A DNA stretch of 64,000 nucleotides, from assembly GCA_963281255.1 (NCBI GenBank), contig OY725490.1, positions 3,906,001 through 3,970,000 of the forward strand. Reading direction: 5' to 3'. The notes below the pieces were generated by a model that saw nothing but the letters and a program-made list of their open reading frames with translations, did no database searches and was not told the DNA's origin. The stretch is from Aphrocallistes beatrix (lineage: Eukaryota; Porifera; Hexactinellida; Sceptrulophora; Aphrocallistidae). The position numbers were made by a program, and so were the translations under genes. Below, one piece after another: positions 22,701-34,695 of this stretch. Position 1 is the first letter of the stretch. Every line of letters starts with the position of its first letter.

Positions 22701-23140
22701 CTCTGCTATCTTATACAAACTTTCAGTTCAATATTATGTCTGCATCAATCTATTAGTCAATATGATACATATACCTAATGAAGTGATATTTCAATTGTTG
22801 CTTAGTTACCAGACTGTACATTGAATGAGCCATAGCATTCTATACATAAGGCAATGGCAGTCACCAAAAAAAAGGAACAATGGATTGCTTAGTATATTCA
22901 ATCCTAAAATCGCTAAATTCATACTGTTATTATCAACTATATAATTATTGAATATTTTGTGTTCATGGGTTGATTAAATATTCATTTTGAAAACATTATG
23001 TAACCACAATATTTATATTTACTTTGCATACAACACTAGTGTATTACACTTACGTATTGTTTTATTGTGTATCATTTCTATTACTCATTTATAATGCCTC
23101 ATTTGACAACACTAATTGTATTAATTAATATTTGGACGAG

Positions 23141-23295
23141 ATGTCTTGTGTCGCGCCTGGCTTCAAATCAAATTACAGAGGAGTAGAACACTCCATGAAG
23201 TTTTTTAATTTACCAAAAAGATGGTGCTCTTCGTGAAAATGGTATCGAGCCATTCCAAGATCTGTGATGACTACTAAAACAACAAGATTCCAAAG
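23141..23295 (+). pseudogene. THAP-domain exon of a P-type transposase
   Basis: Starts ATG and reads MSCVAPGFKSNYRGVEHSMK then FFNLPK, followed by a region equivalent to GALRE-x-WYRAIPR once a missing base is allowed for. THAP domains read roughly C-x3-G-C near the start, then F-P in the middle, then W and P; here the second Cys is Phe. A single-base deletion just before the Trp codon breaks the frame. The exon ends at a good splice donor (CAAAG|GTGAGT). P transposases place a THAP domain at the N-terminus for sequence-specific binding near the ends. Confidence 0.72.
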
Positions 23296-23509
23296 GTGAG
23301 TGGTTTCTTTAGACTTAAGTAATGTAATTATTCTAGAATCATGCATATACTCAAGTTTGTTAGAAACAATTGACTGAATTTAAAAGATTACGAAAAAGTG
23401 TTTACCTTTCCCCAATTTAGTGAATGCAATCCTCGTTACTCCAAAAACATATGCATAAGAACCTTATTTAATTTGGATAAATTCAATATATTTAAAAGTG
23501 CCCCAAATT

Positions 23510-23760
23510 AACATCGAAAGCCTGCTGGCTATCAGCTTGGAAATGCAAAATATAAATTTGACCCTTAAGGTTTCCCATGAGTCAACTTCTGTCGAATATA
23601 TAGCTTATAACATGGAAAAAACATTGTGAGAACCAAACTGTTGAGTTCTTGAAATTCATCAATGATGTTTGGAAAATGTTCAATGTGAATTGGGTAGAGA
23701 AGAATAGTCATTTAACGACGATGTATCTGCACCCTTAGTAAAAATTTTAAAACTTTATTT
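23510..23760 (+). pseudogene. Further transposase remnant of P copy A
   Basis: Frame fragments include NQTVEFLKFINDVWKMFNVN, close to the TVEFIxxINxLxDxLN segment of P/THAP9-type transposases. The rest is too decayed to follow, and an intron probably lies between the THAP exon and this part. Confidence 0.5.
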
Positions 23761-24139
23761 TGGCTCTTCCCATACTAATCTTATTCATTTGGCATGTGCT
23801 ACTATGGAATTAGAACATTGTATACTTTGAGGCATTTTGCACATGCAGCACGTGACGGTGATACATTCTACCAAAGCTTTTTTCACTGTATTCAACTATT
23901 CATTATCTAATAAAGTTAAGACTTCTATATAGTAATGCACAACCGTAGTATTGAAACATGATAATAGTAAACTAAACTTGGTAAATTCAAGAACTAATTT
24001 AATAATATTATTTGTTTATTTAGTCAACTTCATCATGCTGTAAAGGTCCGTAATGTGTGATTATATCCAATTGGAAGGCCAGAGTGTGTGATTATTCCTT
24101 ATGACTCGTAGAAGTATATTGTTCCCTTGTGACGTCTCA

Positions 24140-24262
24140 GTCAAGTCTATTCTCAAGCTAAGTCAAGTCTGTCTCAAGTTAAGTCAAGTCTGTCTCTCAA
24201 GCTAAGCTAAGTCAAGTATATCTCTCAAGCTAAATCGAGCCTATCTCAAGCTAAATCAAGCC
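24140..24262. repeat. Minisatellite inside P copy A
   Basis: Five to six copies of a 21-23 bp unit, agtcaagtctgtctcaagct. The same unit, inverted and longer, lies in copy B at 47262-47470, so it belongs to the element. Confidence 0.85.
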
Positions 24263-24567
24263 ATAGTCTGCCATCAAGAAGTAGAAGTCCGTCTCATTAG
24301 TACTTCTCGAAATCCAATGTTTATTTTGTATTTATGAGCTTAATATTTATATTATGTCATTTGTTTTCTCCAGAATAAAACTAATTACAAAGATCAAATA
24401 TATCTTGACAATTAATGGTCATATTTCTGAGTGGGGTCACCTAAAATGCTTAATTAATCATATATAACATATAAAGGATTAATGTAAATTTGAATATACT
24501 AAGCAATCCCTGGTCAAAAAAATATAGTGACTGCCATTGCCTTATGTATAGAATGCTATGAATGAGC

Positions 24568-25099
24568 TATTGAATAATTAAGTATTTATGTAAGCATTCT
24601 AATTTGTACTTAAAACTTCCATAGTGTCTACTAAAGACTGGATAGATAATATTATAAGGGGCAGGCTTTACATTTTGATAGTTGTGATACGAAGATTGTG
24701 TGTCCAAAAATAGATATTTCGGATTTTGAACGCACATGCTACATTGAGTCTAAGTAGTATGAACATAATATTTCGCAGAGTGATTACTTATGCAATAGAC
24801 TATAACTTCAATAATAAAAAAACAGCTTCAAATTCTGAAACAGAACGATTGAAATCGTAAAAATCGAAAAAATCGGACGTTTTTTGAAATGGTCCTATAA
24901 TTCATAAAAAGGGCATAACAAAGGCAAATAATTTTTTCCAACGGTAGAAATTTCAAAAAAGATGCATCAATAGTTCTAATAGATGGAATACCTCACTAAT
25001 TGGGGGCATGAAATGTGCCCGGTTTCGTGTTTTACGAATAGTGCCATAGTATGAGGATTACAATGGCTTCATCCCCTCCTCATTCAGGGAACACTGATA
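24568..25099. other. No feature recognised
   Basis: AT-rich flank of the following broken gene. No inverted end matching its far side was found. Confidence 0.4.
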
Positions 25100-25529
25100 C
25101 TCACCATTGACCTACGCAAACTGCGATAATCTGTTATGGTTGAGTGCAGTCAAATTTTTTGGCTTAAACTGCCCCTATATTAATTGCGAGTTTATTCTAG
25201 TGAATGATGAACTTTACGAAAGTTCCCATACGTTTAGCGATCTTAAGTTCGAAAATTTTGAACATGTTAGTTTAGTTAAGGGAAATAATAGTCTACTAGC
25301 TGCCTGGGAATTAGTTGAAAAAATGCATTGTCAAGTGTTGAAACTTTTTGACAATTCTAATATATTAATTCCTGTTGAAAAACTAGAATTGTTAGTTAAC
25401 TTTATAATATCAGCACGAGATAATTTGTACTTATTAAACATATCATTTATCACTTACTGAACTGATTAAGAGTAATTCTTCTGTTTCCAACCAACCTCCG
25501 TGCCTACTGATTTGAGTCCAGCTACAGAT

Positions 25530-25570
25530 ATATTGGATATAACACCAGATTCTAATGTTATATCCAATAT
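25530..25570. repeat. Perfect 15-bp inverted repeat inside the MULE-like gene
   Basis: Arms atattggatataaca and its exact reverse complement, 11 bases apart, within an otherwise open frame. Confidence 0.85.
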
Positions 25571-26743
25571 ATATGCAAGTCCTGAATTGTTTGTAACACT
25601 AGGAGATGATGCTGTCGTCAATGAAGTGATTGTTGAAGACGAATCAATTTGCAATGAAAATCGAGATGAATTTTTAATTTGGCTTAGATGAATGGAATAA
25701 AGTTTGCCAGATTAAGGACGATTCAGTCATATTTTCAAAAGACTGGACTAACTTATTTAATTCCAAATTAAAAGGAATTGTTATATGCGTACTCAGTTTT
25801 AAATACAAAAGAATAAATAAATTAATAGTAGGAAAAATAATAACTGTTTTTTCAGAGCGAAAACTGAATGTAAATTCAAAAACTGCCTCAAGTATACTTT
25901 CACATTTAAAAAGGATACATTTGAGCTTAAACCTAATAACTATATAGTTGTAGAATATCTAGTTTCTGGTTCCTTATCTGAGGTGCATTCGGATGATAAA
26001 ATTGTTCATTCTCGAAATTTATCAAATACACTTAGGTTAGAAGTTGCAGCACAATTGACAGAAAAATCCATAAGTAAATACTTTTACAATCAATTCGAAT
26101 TAACTAAGAATACTCAATTTGCCCTTAATAGCGGGAATTTTAATAAAATAAAAAGTGCATCTGTTCTTAGAAATGTTAAATTTGATTTGTCTAGCCTACA
26201 AAGATATTCAAATGATAATTGGAGCGATTTGATTAATTTGCAGCAACACTATCAGGAAACTTTAGTTGGTAACCATGTAAGGGGTTAAATCCAGTCTTTG
26301 GGATATAATCCTTTCATTATTCATCTGTACACAGAAGAACAAATAAACATTTTGAAGAGTAAAAAAAAAACAAGTATAATTCTCCATTTAGATGCTACCG
26401 GGTCAATTGTTAGAAAGATTGAACCCTCCAGAAAAAGGTGTTTTACTACGCTCTAACTGTACAACACCCTACTTATACCACTAGCCCAGTCCCCCTAGCT
26501 GAGATGATCAGTTCAGCTCATACTAGTGCTGAAATAAGCTATTTCTTGCATAAATGGTTCCTTGATGCCAAGAAAATTTTATGTGGTAATTTTAATATAG
26601 GACAAATATAAGTATATTTTAGCTGGGCTTTAATTCACAGTACTTGTAATGTTTTTCTCAATTGTAACATAGAAAGCTATCTTGATACTTGTTGGAATTG
26701 CTCAGGTTTAAACTCTTCTGTTAAAGATTTAAAGGTTATTGTC

Positions 26744-26933
26744 ACAAGCGCGCTTCGCGCTTGCTTGCGGTGCGCGGCTGGCGGACACTTTGTATGTGAC
26801 AATGACGTCATAATTCCATGATGAGTCGACATTTTCGTCTGAGCTCAGAACTTACTGGAGCCATAGCCAAAAGACTCCCACATGCCAAAAATCAGCTTTC
26901 TGCGCCTGGCAGTTTCTTCAATCAATTCGTAAC

Positions 26934-26980
<47 letters not shown>

Positions 26981-27009
26981 AATATTAATCGAGTTTTAAT
27001 AGTAAGGAT
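26744..27009 (-). mobile_element. Helentron-like element, reverse, internally deleted
   Basis: Has both ends: the hairpin AAGCGCG-CTT-CGCGCTT (26746-26762) on the left and aatcgagttttaatagtaaggat on the right, with a long (TA)n tract (26937-26979). The central third of the family is missing. It is inserted in the MULE-like gene just upstream of the SAHLMYGIGF segment. Confidence 0.8.
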
Positions 27010-27585
27010 TTATTTTCCGCTCATCTAATGTACGGCATCGGATTTCACATAAATAAGAAATTTAAAATAAAAAAAGATATAAGGAGACTATTTCTACATG
27101 TGATAGGATTTATGGTACGCTGTACTGAATTATCTAAAATAAATAATATATTTAATTCATTATGTCGAGTGTTTATGAGTAAATATTTTGATGAATCAGT
27201 TTTGTCCCATATTGCTAAGTTAGATTCTTACATTAGTGAGGATTCCCAAATTTCACCTGATATTAGTAATGATTTAGAAACTGAGATAACAGATAGCAAA
27301 TCAATAATAGAAAAGGATGTCAAAACTTATAAAGAGAAATCACCATTTGGAAGACATAAAATCGCCAGAATTTGTCAAGATAATATCAAAAATAACCTTT
27401 CCAAAATTGTCGAAAAATTTGATTTTCAAATATTTGTTATCATCCTGATCTCATAGAATATTTATTACCTTTCTATTTGCCAATTTTACCATTATGGAGT
27501 GGAATTATATTAGGCCCCAAAAGTATTTCAGTTGGTAATAATTACTCACATTATAGTAACGTAACAATCGAAAACTGGATGTGTA

Positions 27586-29479
27586 CCGTTTTGCTTCGAA
27601 TAAGCGCCCGGCCGCTTATTTTTTTCATTCGCTATTTTGACCCGGCGCTCTTTTTTTTGAATACTACATTGACTGGCACTTTTATTTTTGCCACAACTGA
27701 GAATGTTAGTTTTATTAATTTCGGATAATGTAATGTTTCAAAAAGCACTTGTATCTACTATGTCACTACTGAGAATACTAGTTAGTAGGTAGGTATATAA
27801 AAAAGGGACAATGTTGTTTCAAGAAGTCACTCAAGCTTCGTCATCCAATACAATCAGCTCATTATCCTCATCTTGTTGAGGATCTATTTCATGTGTATTT
27901 TCAATTGGGTTGTCTGAGCTGCTGCTATCTGTCAGCTCTTTGAGTTTTTGAAAAAGTTCATCACGGGTACTAAATAGTACTTCATCTTTCCGAGTGACTT
28001 TTATCATCTCATTTTCAGAATTGTCAATATTGTTCGTAATCACACAAGTTTTGAATGACTTAATAATGACATCAGAGGATACTGGTTCCCAAGCTTGTTT
28101 CACCCATGTGGCCACTAAAACTTTAGAGGGAGCTTTTACGTTGCCACCACGTGTGTACCTTTTTCAGTACCTCGCATCCACTCTTCATACAATTCGCGAT
28201 ATCTATCTTTAAATGGTTTGTTCCAAGATACATCAGGCGCTTGTATCAGACTAGTGCAGCCCCCGGGGATAACTGCCATGTCAGTGTTCAGTCGTAATGC
28301 CAGCTGTTTAGTACTGTCCTGGATACGACACTTATTGCTGTCCCACACAATTAATCTTCGACCAAAGGCTAATTCTCCCCATGTGGTTCGTAACCATTCG
28401 TGAATTAATTTTTCATTCATCCAACCATTTTCGCTCATCACACATATAACTCCTTCTATCGCTTCTAGATCATGAACACGGCGCTTACCCTTGAACACAA
28501 TAAATGGTGGTAATTTAATACCATTTGCTTTAGCAGCGAGACATACAGTAATGCGACATTTATCGTGGCCAGTAGTCTTGATGGGGATGGATTTATGTCC
28601 CACAATGGGCCACGAAGTCCACAGTAGTATTGGCTGGCATTTCTAACCAGACGGGAGTCTCATCCATGGTGCCGATATGCGAGAGCTCCTAACGTTGTTG
28701 CAGGATGAGCGAACGCACAAAGAGAATGAAAATTGTCAACCTAGTGATAACTGTATCAGGAATTGCTTGTCCAACTGTGGTGCAACGTCTGAGAGTGATT
28801 TTGTTTCGAAAAAAAAAATTCGTAACCACCCGCAACTCGCAACGAAGGTGTCTTCTTCGCCACCGTAGAGTTCGAGAGCCTTTGTCTGCACCATCTTACG
28901 AGTTACTCTCAGCCTCTGACTTCTCATATAATATATCCACCCATATAGTTCTTCCTCTATTGTCTCTAACAAGGGTGGCCGACCACCACCATCCAGCTTA
29001 CGGCGCTTTAAGTTGCTAATATCATAGGCACCTCTCAACTTGTCCTGGTCTTTGCACCATTCCCGGATACGTTTAGCGTCGACACCATATTTACGAGCTG
29101 TTTCCTCTTTACTATTGCCAAGTTTGACAAAATCTACAGCCTCCAACTTGAATTCAACAGTGTAGCTATGAAGTTTTCGTTTTGTTCGCTTCTCTGCCAT
29201 CATCTAAGCCTACTATATGTTCTCTAATATGACAAATAGGAAAAAAACCATGCATAATTACCTAGTTCAAAATCAAACAAAGTTAAAATAAAAATGTAGG
29301 TCACGCATACCAATGATACCATAGTACGTAGTATGCGATATTGGTTACAACAGCTTAGATTGTGATTTAAAGGATGAAATTATTATTATACATTTATGGT
29401 TTGATATGATGTTCAGAGAACTAAATGCCCCGGCATCCGACGCTTATTCGAGCCCCGGCGCTTATTCAGGGAAATACGG
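27586..29479 (-). mobile_element. Complete pogo-family transposon
   Basis: 1894 bp, inverted ends CCGTTTTGCTTCGAATAAGC and the imperfect inverse of cttattcagggaaatacgg, with a second inverted AATAAGCG word inside. TA flanks at 27584-27585 and 29480-29481. Removing it with one TA rejoins the host MULE-like frame exactly (...ENWMC-ILKLDILK...). Confidence 0.88.
27831..29203 (-). pseudogene. pogo/jerky-type DDE transposase, one or two frameshifts
   Basis: Starts MMAEKRTKRKLHSYTVEFKL. An N-terminal helix-turn-helix (VDFVKLGNSKEETARKYGVD, RIREWCK) is followed by a CENP-B-type domain with a Lys/Arg linker. After a frame change near 28740 comes the catalytic domain: first Asp in GTMDETPVW (about 28660), a second frame change near 28600, second Asp in IVWDSNKCRI (about 28330), third Asp in LIQAPDVSWNKPFK (about 28240). 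The acidic C-terminal tail after 28115 (SSSSDNPIE...QQDEDNELIVLDDEA) resembles pogo/POGK tails. All catalytic acids are retained. It is one of the youngest-looking coding copies in the window. Confidence 0.9.
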
Positions 29480-30328
29480 TATTCTTAAGTTAGACATTTT
29501 AAAATCAAAAACAAATTTGAGGCCTGGGGATCTGATTAAAATATTGTATCCAAGTATTGAAAGTAGGATTTCAGCCTTTAACTTTGCTTTTCATCCTAGA
29601 GCAAATAAAGTATTTTAAAATCTTAAACGCCCAAGAGACGTTTCAAAAGAACACTGTAGTGAAGAGTGGTCAAGGAAAAATAAACGTCATTGTGGTTATT
29701 TAAATTCAAAACAATTTAAATTCTCTCAAAAAAATAAAACTAAAAGAGAAAATAAATATAAAAATAATATAGATAAAAAGAAAATATCTAAATTAATCCC
29801 AAAGAAGCGTGAAAAGTTGTCAAAGCTACGTAAGGATATTGAAATAACTGACACAAAAATAGCTTCCGTAATATTTATAACGAATTAGTTGAAATAGGAA
29901 TAGTGCGATATATTTTACTTAGTTTTCGTCCGCCTCACACTGAGTGGCAAATTTATATCTGTAAAAAGTGGAATTTGCAATTTCATCATTCTGTCGCTTA
30001 TTCTTATAATTGCATGGAAGAAAAAGAATCCTTGTTTGATTATGAGCCCTACTTGACGGAAACAGAGTTGGGGATGGCAATTATTATTTTTTGACAATTT
30101 CATTCATATTAACTGGTAGCAAATGTTACCATAAACAGATATAATTGCTAGTTGAAAATATGCATGGAAAATTGAATACTAACTGTAACACTTTACGAAC
30201 GAAATATGTCTACACAAGGTAATTATAGGAATGTTAGAGATTGGGTGAATAAGACGGGAATGAATAGGTTAGGGAGTAAGGCTACTGATTTGGAGGTTTT
30301 CGCAGCTTCATTACTGTTTAACATATAT

Positions 30329-31796
30329 CATAGCCTACTGTATTTAAGGCCTCACAGTAACTTGCGGATTTGGGACTAGGGATGCGGAGGAAGACCGTTG
30401 AACTAATACATGAACTGCCTTAAATCATTTACAAAGCACAATAGAGCTTAGGAATGTATCATCAGCATATATAAATATGGTGTCAAAGTACCCATATCCG
30501 TTGTTTAAAATTTGATTAGTCACCATATGGTTGTGCAATAGGTTATATTTGTGAAAAAATTGGTGATCTTCAGAGGCCGTTTTAAGTGTTTTTATTGTAA
30601 AATTTTTCGCATAGAACTGAGATGTGAATGGGTTAATACGAAAAATTTGGAATTTTTTCATGGAATGTTGGTACATTCCAGTGTTGCTATGGAAACGTCT
30701 TTTGGTCAGTTGGCGTTATATCTTGAAAACTGCAATAGCTACACATTCAAATGTAATTCCATTTGATAGCGAATATACTACTTCCTATTAAGTGATAATA
30801 TAATTTCGACCTCTAAATTCAATAGTTTATGAGATATTCGACAATGTACCATATTGGTCACATTTGATAATTTGTCAAATATCTCATAAACTTTTGAATT
30901 TAGAGGTCGAAATTATATTATCACTTAATAGGAAGTAGTATACAGTCGAACCTGCTATAACGGCCACTCTATATAACGATCACCTGTCTATAGCGGTCAC
31001 CAATGAACAGTCCCGTCCGAAATTCCATAATATTGAACCTGTGTATAGCGGTCACCTGCTCAACGCGGCCAGCGGCCACCCGTTTGTAGTCCCTTACTGA
31101 CCCAAAAACTGTGTATAACGGCCATTACCTGTCTATAACGACCACCACTGTCTATAACGGCCATCACCCTTTTCATCTTTTTATGTTTATTAGTGAACCT
31201 GTTATGAACGATAAACAAGTTTCATGTAATTACTTCAAGTAATGGATTTCTAAAACTTGTATTTATTGCACTACGTTGGTACCTTTTGGGAATTAAGACA
31301 ATCACCTGTATATAACGGTCACCTGTGTATAACTGCCAATTTTGTCCAGTCCCTTGGGTGGCCGTTATACACAGGTTCCACTGTATTCGCTATCAAATGG
31401 AATTACATTTGAATGTGTAGCGTTTTCAAGATATAACGCCAACTGACCAAAACACGTTTCCATAGCAACACTGGAATGTACCAACATCCCATGAAAAAAT
31501 TCTATGCGAAAAATTTTACAATAAAAACACTTTGGTGTCCGTAAACGGCCTCTGAAAATCACCAAATTTGTCACAAATATAACCTATTGCGCAACCATAT
31601 GGTGACTAATCAAATTTTAAACAACGGATATGGGTACTTTGACACCATATTTATATATGCTGATAATACATTCCTAAGCTCTATTGTGCTTTGTTAATGA
31701 TTTAAGGCAGCTCATGTATTAGTTCAACGGTCTTCCTCTGCATCCCTAGTCCCAAATCCGCAAGTTACTGTGAGGCCTTATATACAGTAGGCTATG
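30329..31796. mobile_element. P-superfamily foldback element (FB2)
   Basis: Same ends as FB1 (CATAGCCTACTGTATTTAAG). 7-bp duplications CATATAT at 30322-30328 and 31797-31803. The long arms are inverted copies of each other; the centre is split by a Tigger-type miniature element. No gene. Confidence 0.8.
30943..31383. mobile_element. Tigger-type miniature element inside FB2
   Basis: 441 bp, ends CAGTCGAACCTGCTATAACG and inverse (cgttatacacaggttccactg), TA on both sides. Many internal TATAACGGCCA/C words. A reversed relative lies at 51346-51767. Confidence 0.88.
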
Positions 31797-31803
31797 CATA
31801 TAT

Positions 31804-33201
31804 ATATATGGGTATTCTTGGGATCTTCTGGGATACGTTGGGTTGGATTTTCAGGGAAGGGATCGAATTTTGATGAACTAATGAAGGAACCAACCCCGAA
31901 TGGAATTTATATTCAAAATTTAGGGATTCATTACCAACCAATTCTCTCTGTCAAGTCTCAGTTTATCATTAATATATTCACACTCTTAAGGACTTTAAAT
32001 AAATAAATAAATGTATATATATATATTTATCTCTCCATTAAGCTGTGACTGGAGATTGATATCGATTTTTTTTATATTACCAAATTTGAATGATGGCCTT
32101 TTCACTAGTTTTGCAATGTATTAATGGATGTTTTGTTAAACACTATGCTGTTGGTCAAGCAATGTGAGCAGTTAATATTCGGTGCTGGGATTATCGTCGA
32201 ATATTATGTTGCTATTTTGAGGATTGGGGTTCCTAAATAGCTAAATTATTTCTATGTATGATAAATTTATTAGTACCCTTTCACTGTATCACTTGATAAC
32301 TGAAGAGAGTTAGATTGATCTTTTGCAGAAACCATTATTTTATTATTAACACCATACTTAGATAATATTACTTGGTATTTATCACTTTTAACCAGATAAT
32401 TCTTAAAATCAACAATTTATCGAACCTGCGGAAATACCATTTCCCTTGTTTTTTGTTAACCTTTTTCAGAAGCAACATTATAACAATTACTATTTATGTC
32501 CAGTTATGACATTGCTTCAGTTCTTCTTAGTTTATTTCTCTATAAATGACTGTTTGTTATTAGCATGTTATTTGTACGTATATATATTTATGTACCTTGT
32601 TTTTTAATTCTTGTCTTTTATAACCTCATTAGCTTAGTTTCCTAGCTAGACTCCATTAAATTCATTTTGGATTATTTCTGATATATATCACCCATACTCT
32701 ATTATCAAGAATTCTTACACCATTCGGGTATGTTTACAAAAATTGTAAGCTATTTAATTATAAATATATCAACGCATTATTAATTTTAAAAGATACCATT
32801 TCGTTGTTAAATATTGGTTTTATTTCTAAACATTAAAACCGTCTTATCACACAATCATTCAATTATCACTATTCTTTTGATGTTTTAGATTTGGATAATG
32901 ATAACAAGATGACTACTCGACTTATTTCATGTTTATACATTCCAGAAATGATTGACGCATTATTTCCTTTGATTCTTTCCATTTCACAATGAAGATGATT
33001 ACTACATTATTTTTCTGAGAATACGTATCTGTATTAATGCAATCCAATTTGTATTTCAAGCTGACCGATGTGAAGTTAACATTTACTTCTGATTATTCAC
33101 TTGTCGATTTGTTTGAACAGTTTGCTCATGCTTGTTTACATGTTCTAATATTGTTTTTATGCATAATAGAAATCGAATAATACATACTGTGTCAATTTAA
33201 A
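31804..33201. other. Long AT-rich stretch with nothing recognised
   Basis: No motif-bearing ORF and no inverted ends were found. It contains a short (AAAT)n/(TA)n run at about 31995-32025. It is the largest unexplained block of the window and could be old intergenic DNA or introns. Confidence 0.45.
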
Positions 33202-33203
33202 TA

Positions 33204-33387
33204 CAGGTACATAAGTTAATCGGGACAACTTGGTCCCTGATATATTGTCCCGATTAAGCAGGGATTCCAATTAACCGTTGAAATTTAGTTTTGGCTTATA
33301 AGTATGGGGACTATTCCGTTCCTGGAGACTTATCCCAATAATCGGTTGTCCTGATTAACCGGTTTCCCGATTAAGGGGCGTTGACTG
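33204..33387. mobile_element. TA-inserting miniature element
   Basis: Ends caggtacataagttaatcgg and inverse of ccgattaaggggcgttgactg, TA flanks, several TTAATCGGGA words. Non-coding. Words gattaatcgggacaag and tcccaattaggc near 35090-35130 come from a relative. Confidence 0.75.
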
Positions 33388-33487
33388 TAATATTAAACTC
33401 CAATTGAGCATATTTACTAACAAATCAAATATTCATAATTCTTTTAAAAATCAATATTTTGAGACAATATTTGAAATATAAAATAAA

Positions 33488-33612
33488 GTAAGAAAATCCC
33501 CCACAGAAGGGCTATAAGTGTCCTTCCACATTCCTTGGATAATGACACAATACATGCCATCCAAGGAATTTGGAATCACACTTCTAGCCCGTCTGTGAGG
33601 GGCTTTTCTTAC
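33488..33612. repeat. 125-bp hairpin-forming repeat
   Basis: Arms of about 55 bases pair with few mismatches (GTAAGAAAATCCCCCACAG against its inverse at 33594-33612; TTCCTTGGAT at the inner end) around a loop of about 12 bases. It could be a miniature element or a small-RNA precursor; no duplication beyond the arms is evident. Confidence 0.8.
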
Positions 33613-33890
33613 ATCAATTATAAGGTTTGTAGGATTAAAATTGTGGATGTAAATTTTGGCTGTGTCATCATGATAACGTCAGCATAGTTAATTAGCATAG
33701 TTTTGGATAGTCATCTACACTGAAACACTTTATACAATATATGTTTATTTTCTATTTCTTATCATTTTAACTCTATTAGCCATTTATAATTATTGCTGTG
33801 TTATCATGATGACGTAAGCATAATTAATTAAGATAATTTTGTTGAGACATCTATATTGAACACTTTATTGAACAACTGTTTATCTTAAAC

Positions 33891-34250
33891 CAGTGATTCT
33901 CAACCGGGGTGCCGCGGCACCCTGGGGTGCCATTTGCTTCCTCTAGGGGTGCCGCAGGCCTTACCACACTTACATACTGCTTTATTTTATTTTCTATTGA
34001 TACCATTGTCAATGTTGAATTTGATGATTGTCCTCTGACAATCCTCTGGAATAATTTATTACACAATATTCACAATAATTTCCTAGTTTATTAATTAGTT
34101 ATTCTATAATAAAGTGGTAATAATTCAAATCAATCTCCACTTTTACTATCATTTGTTCATTGGCCTGCCCCTAAGTCAAATTAAGGGGTGCCGCTGAAAG
34201 GTATAAGTTTAGAAAGGGTGCCGCGAGAAGAAAAAGGTTGAGAAACACTG
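33891..34250. mobile_element. hAT miniature element
   Basis: Ends CAGTGATTCTCAACCGG and GGTTGAGAAACACTG, perfect 8-bp duplications TCTTAAAC at 33883-33890 and 34251-34258. Internal ggggtgccgc repeats near both ends. No gene. Confidence 0.93.
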
Positions 34251-34652
34251 TCTTAAACTATTAAAATTTGAGCTCTAATAAGTATTTGTTATTAAAATTA
34301 AGCGATGATGACGCGACAACATTTTAAACCGCAAATTACTCAGAAGCCCTATGTCCGATGGATCTAGGAATGAAATTGGTTTTAGATGGCCTCATATTTC
34401 ACCAGTGTTACCAATCTCAAGTTTCTATATCTTCTAGTTTTTGTGCAATATGCAAAAGAATGAAATCACAAAATGCTACGTAATGGATGAAGATTTAGCA
34501 TATATTGAAAATCGTATGAGTAGGTGCGCATCTACATATATGTCCGCAGCTTCACAAAAGATTTCAGGGCGATATCTTTTAAACTCTAGTCTGTGCACCA
34601 CTTACGGCCTGCCGACTGACCGGACACCAGCACTCATTTTAGTACTGTGCTA

Positions 34653-34695
34653 CTATATTATTATATTGGATCATAGATCCAATATAATAATATAG
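34653..34695. repeat. Perfect palindrome, 20-bp arms
   Basis: Arms ctatattattatattggatc and exact reverse complement with spacer ata. It lies 27 bases upstream of a P-type end. Confidence 0.93.

Larger units (their letters stand above)
22831..24560 (+). mobile_element. P-superfamily transposon (copy A), internally decayed
   Basis: Ends CATAGCATTCTATACATAAG and inverse (cttatgtatagaatgctatg) with about 34 bp of perfect inverted repeat. 7-bp duplications AATGAGC lie at 22824-22830 and 24561-24567. It contains a THAP-domain exon, the DNA-binding domain that defines P transposases. Length is 1730 bp. The ATAAGG word inside the end also resembles classical P ends. Confidence 0.85.
25107..30094 (+). 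pseudogene. MULE-like transposase-type gene split by two insertions
   Basis: Successive plus-strand fragments form one gene: 25107-25460, 25500-25720, 25860-26280, 26290-26570, 26600-26743, 27010-27585, 29480-29617 and onward to 30094. Key segments: IILHLDATGSIVRKI (about 26375), RCFYYALTVQ, SWALIHSTCNVFLNCNIE (about 26610), SAHLMYGIGFHINKKFK (27020), SISVGNNYSHYSNVTIENWM (about 27515-27580) and NLRPGDLIKILYPSIESR (29515). The order of an Asp in HLDATGS, then a TDxSWALIHS-type segment, then a C/H-rich SAH segment fits the RNase-H core of Mutator-like (NOF/Phantom-type) transposases. That class is recalled, not proven. The Asp expected before FSWALIHS appears as Tyr, and there are several stops. 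A Helentron (26744-27009) and a pogo element (27586-29479) interrupt it. Confidence 0.55.

Noticed and set aside
26937-26979. Regular short repeats considered as a CRISPR array or satellite
   Set aside because: It is a TA dinucleotide microsatellite belonging to the Helentron family; there are no spacers, and the DNA is eukaryotic.
28705-29019. 104-codon plus-strand ORF
   Set aside because: Antisense of the pogo-type transposase, which has recognisable catalytic motifs.
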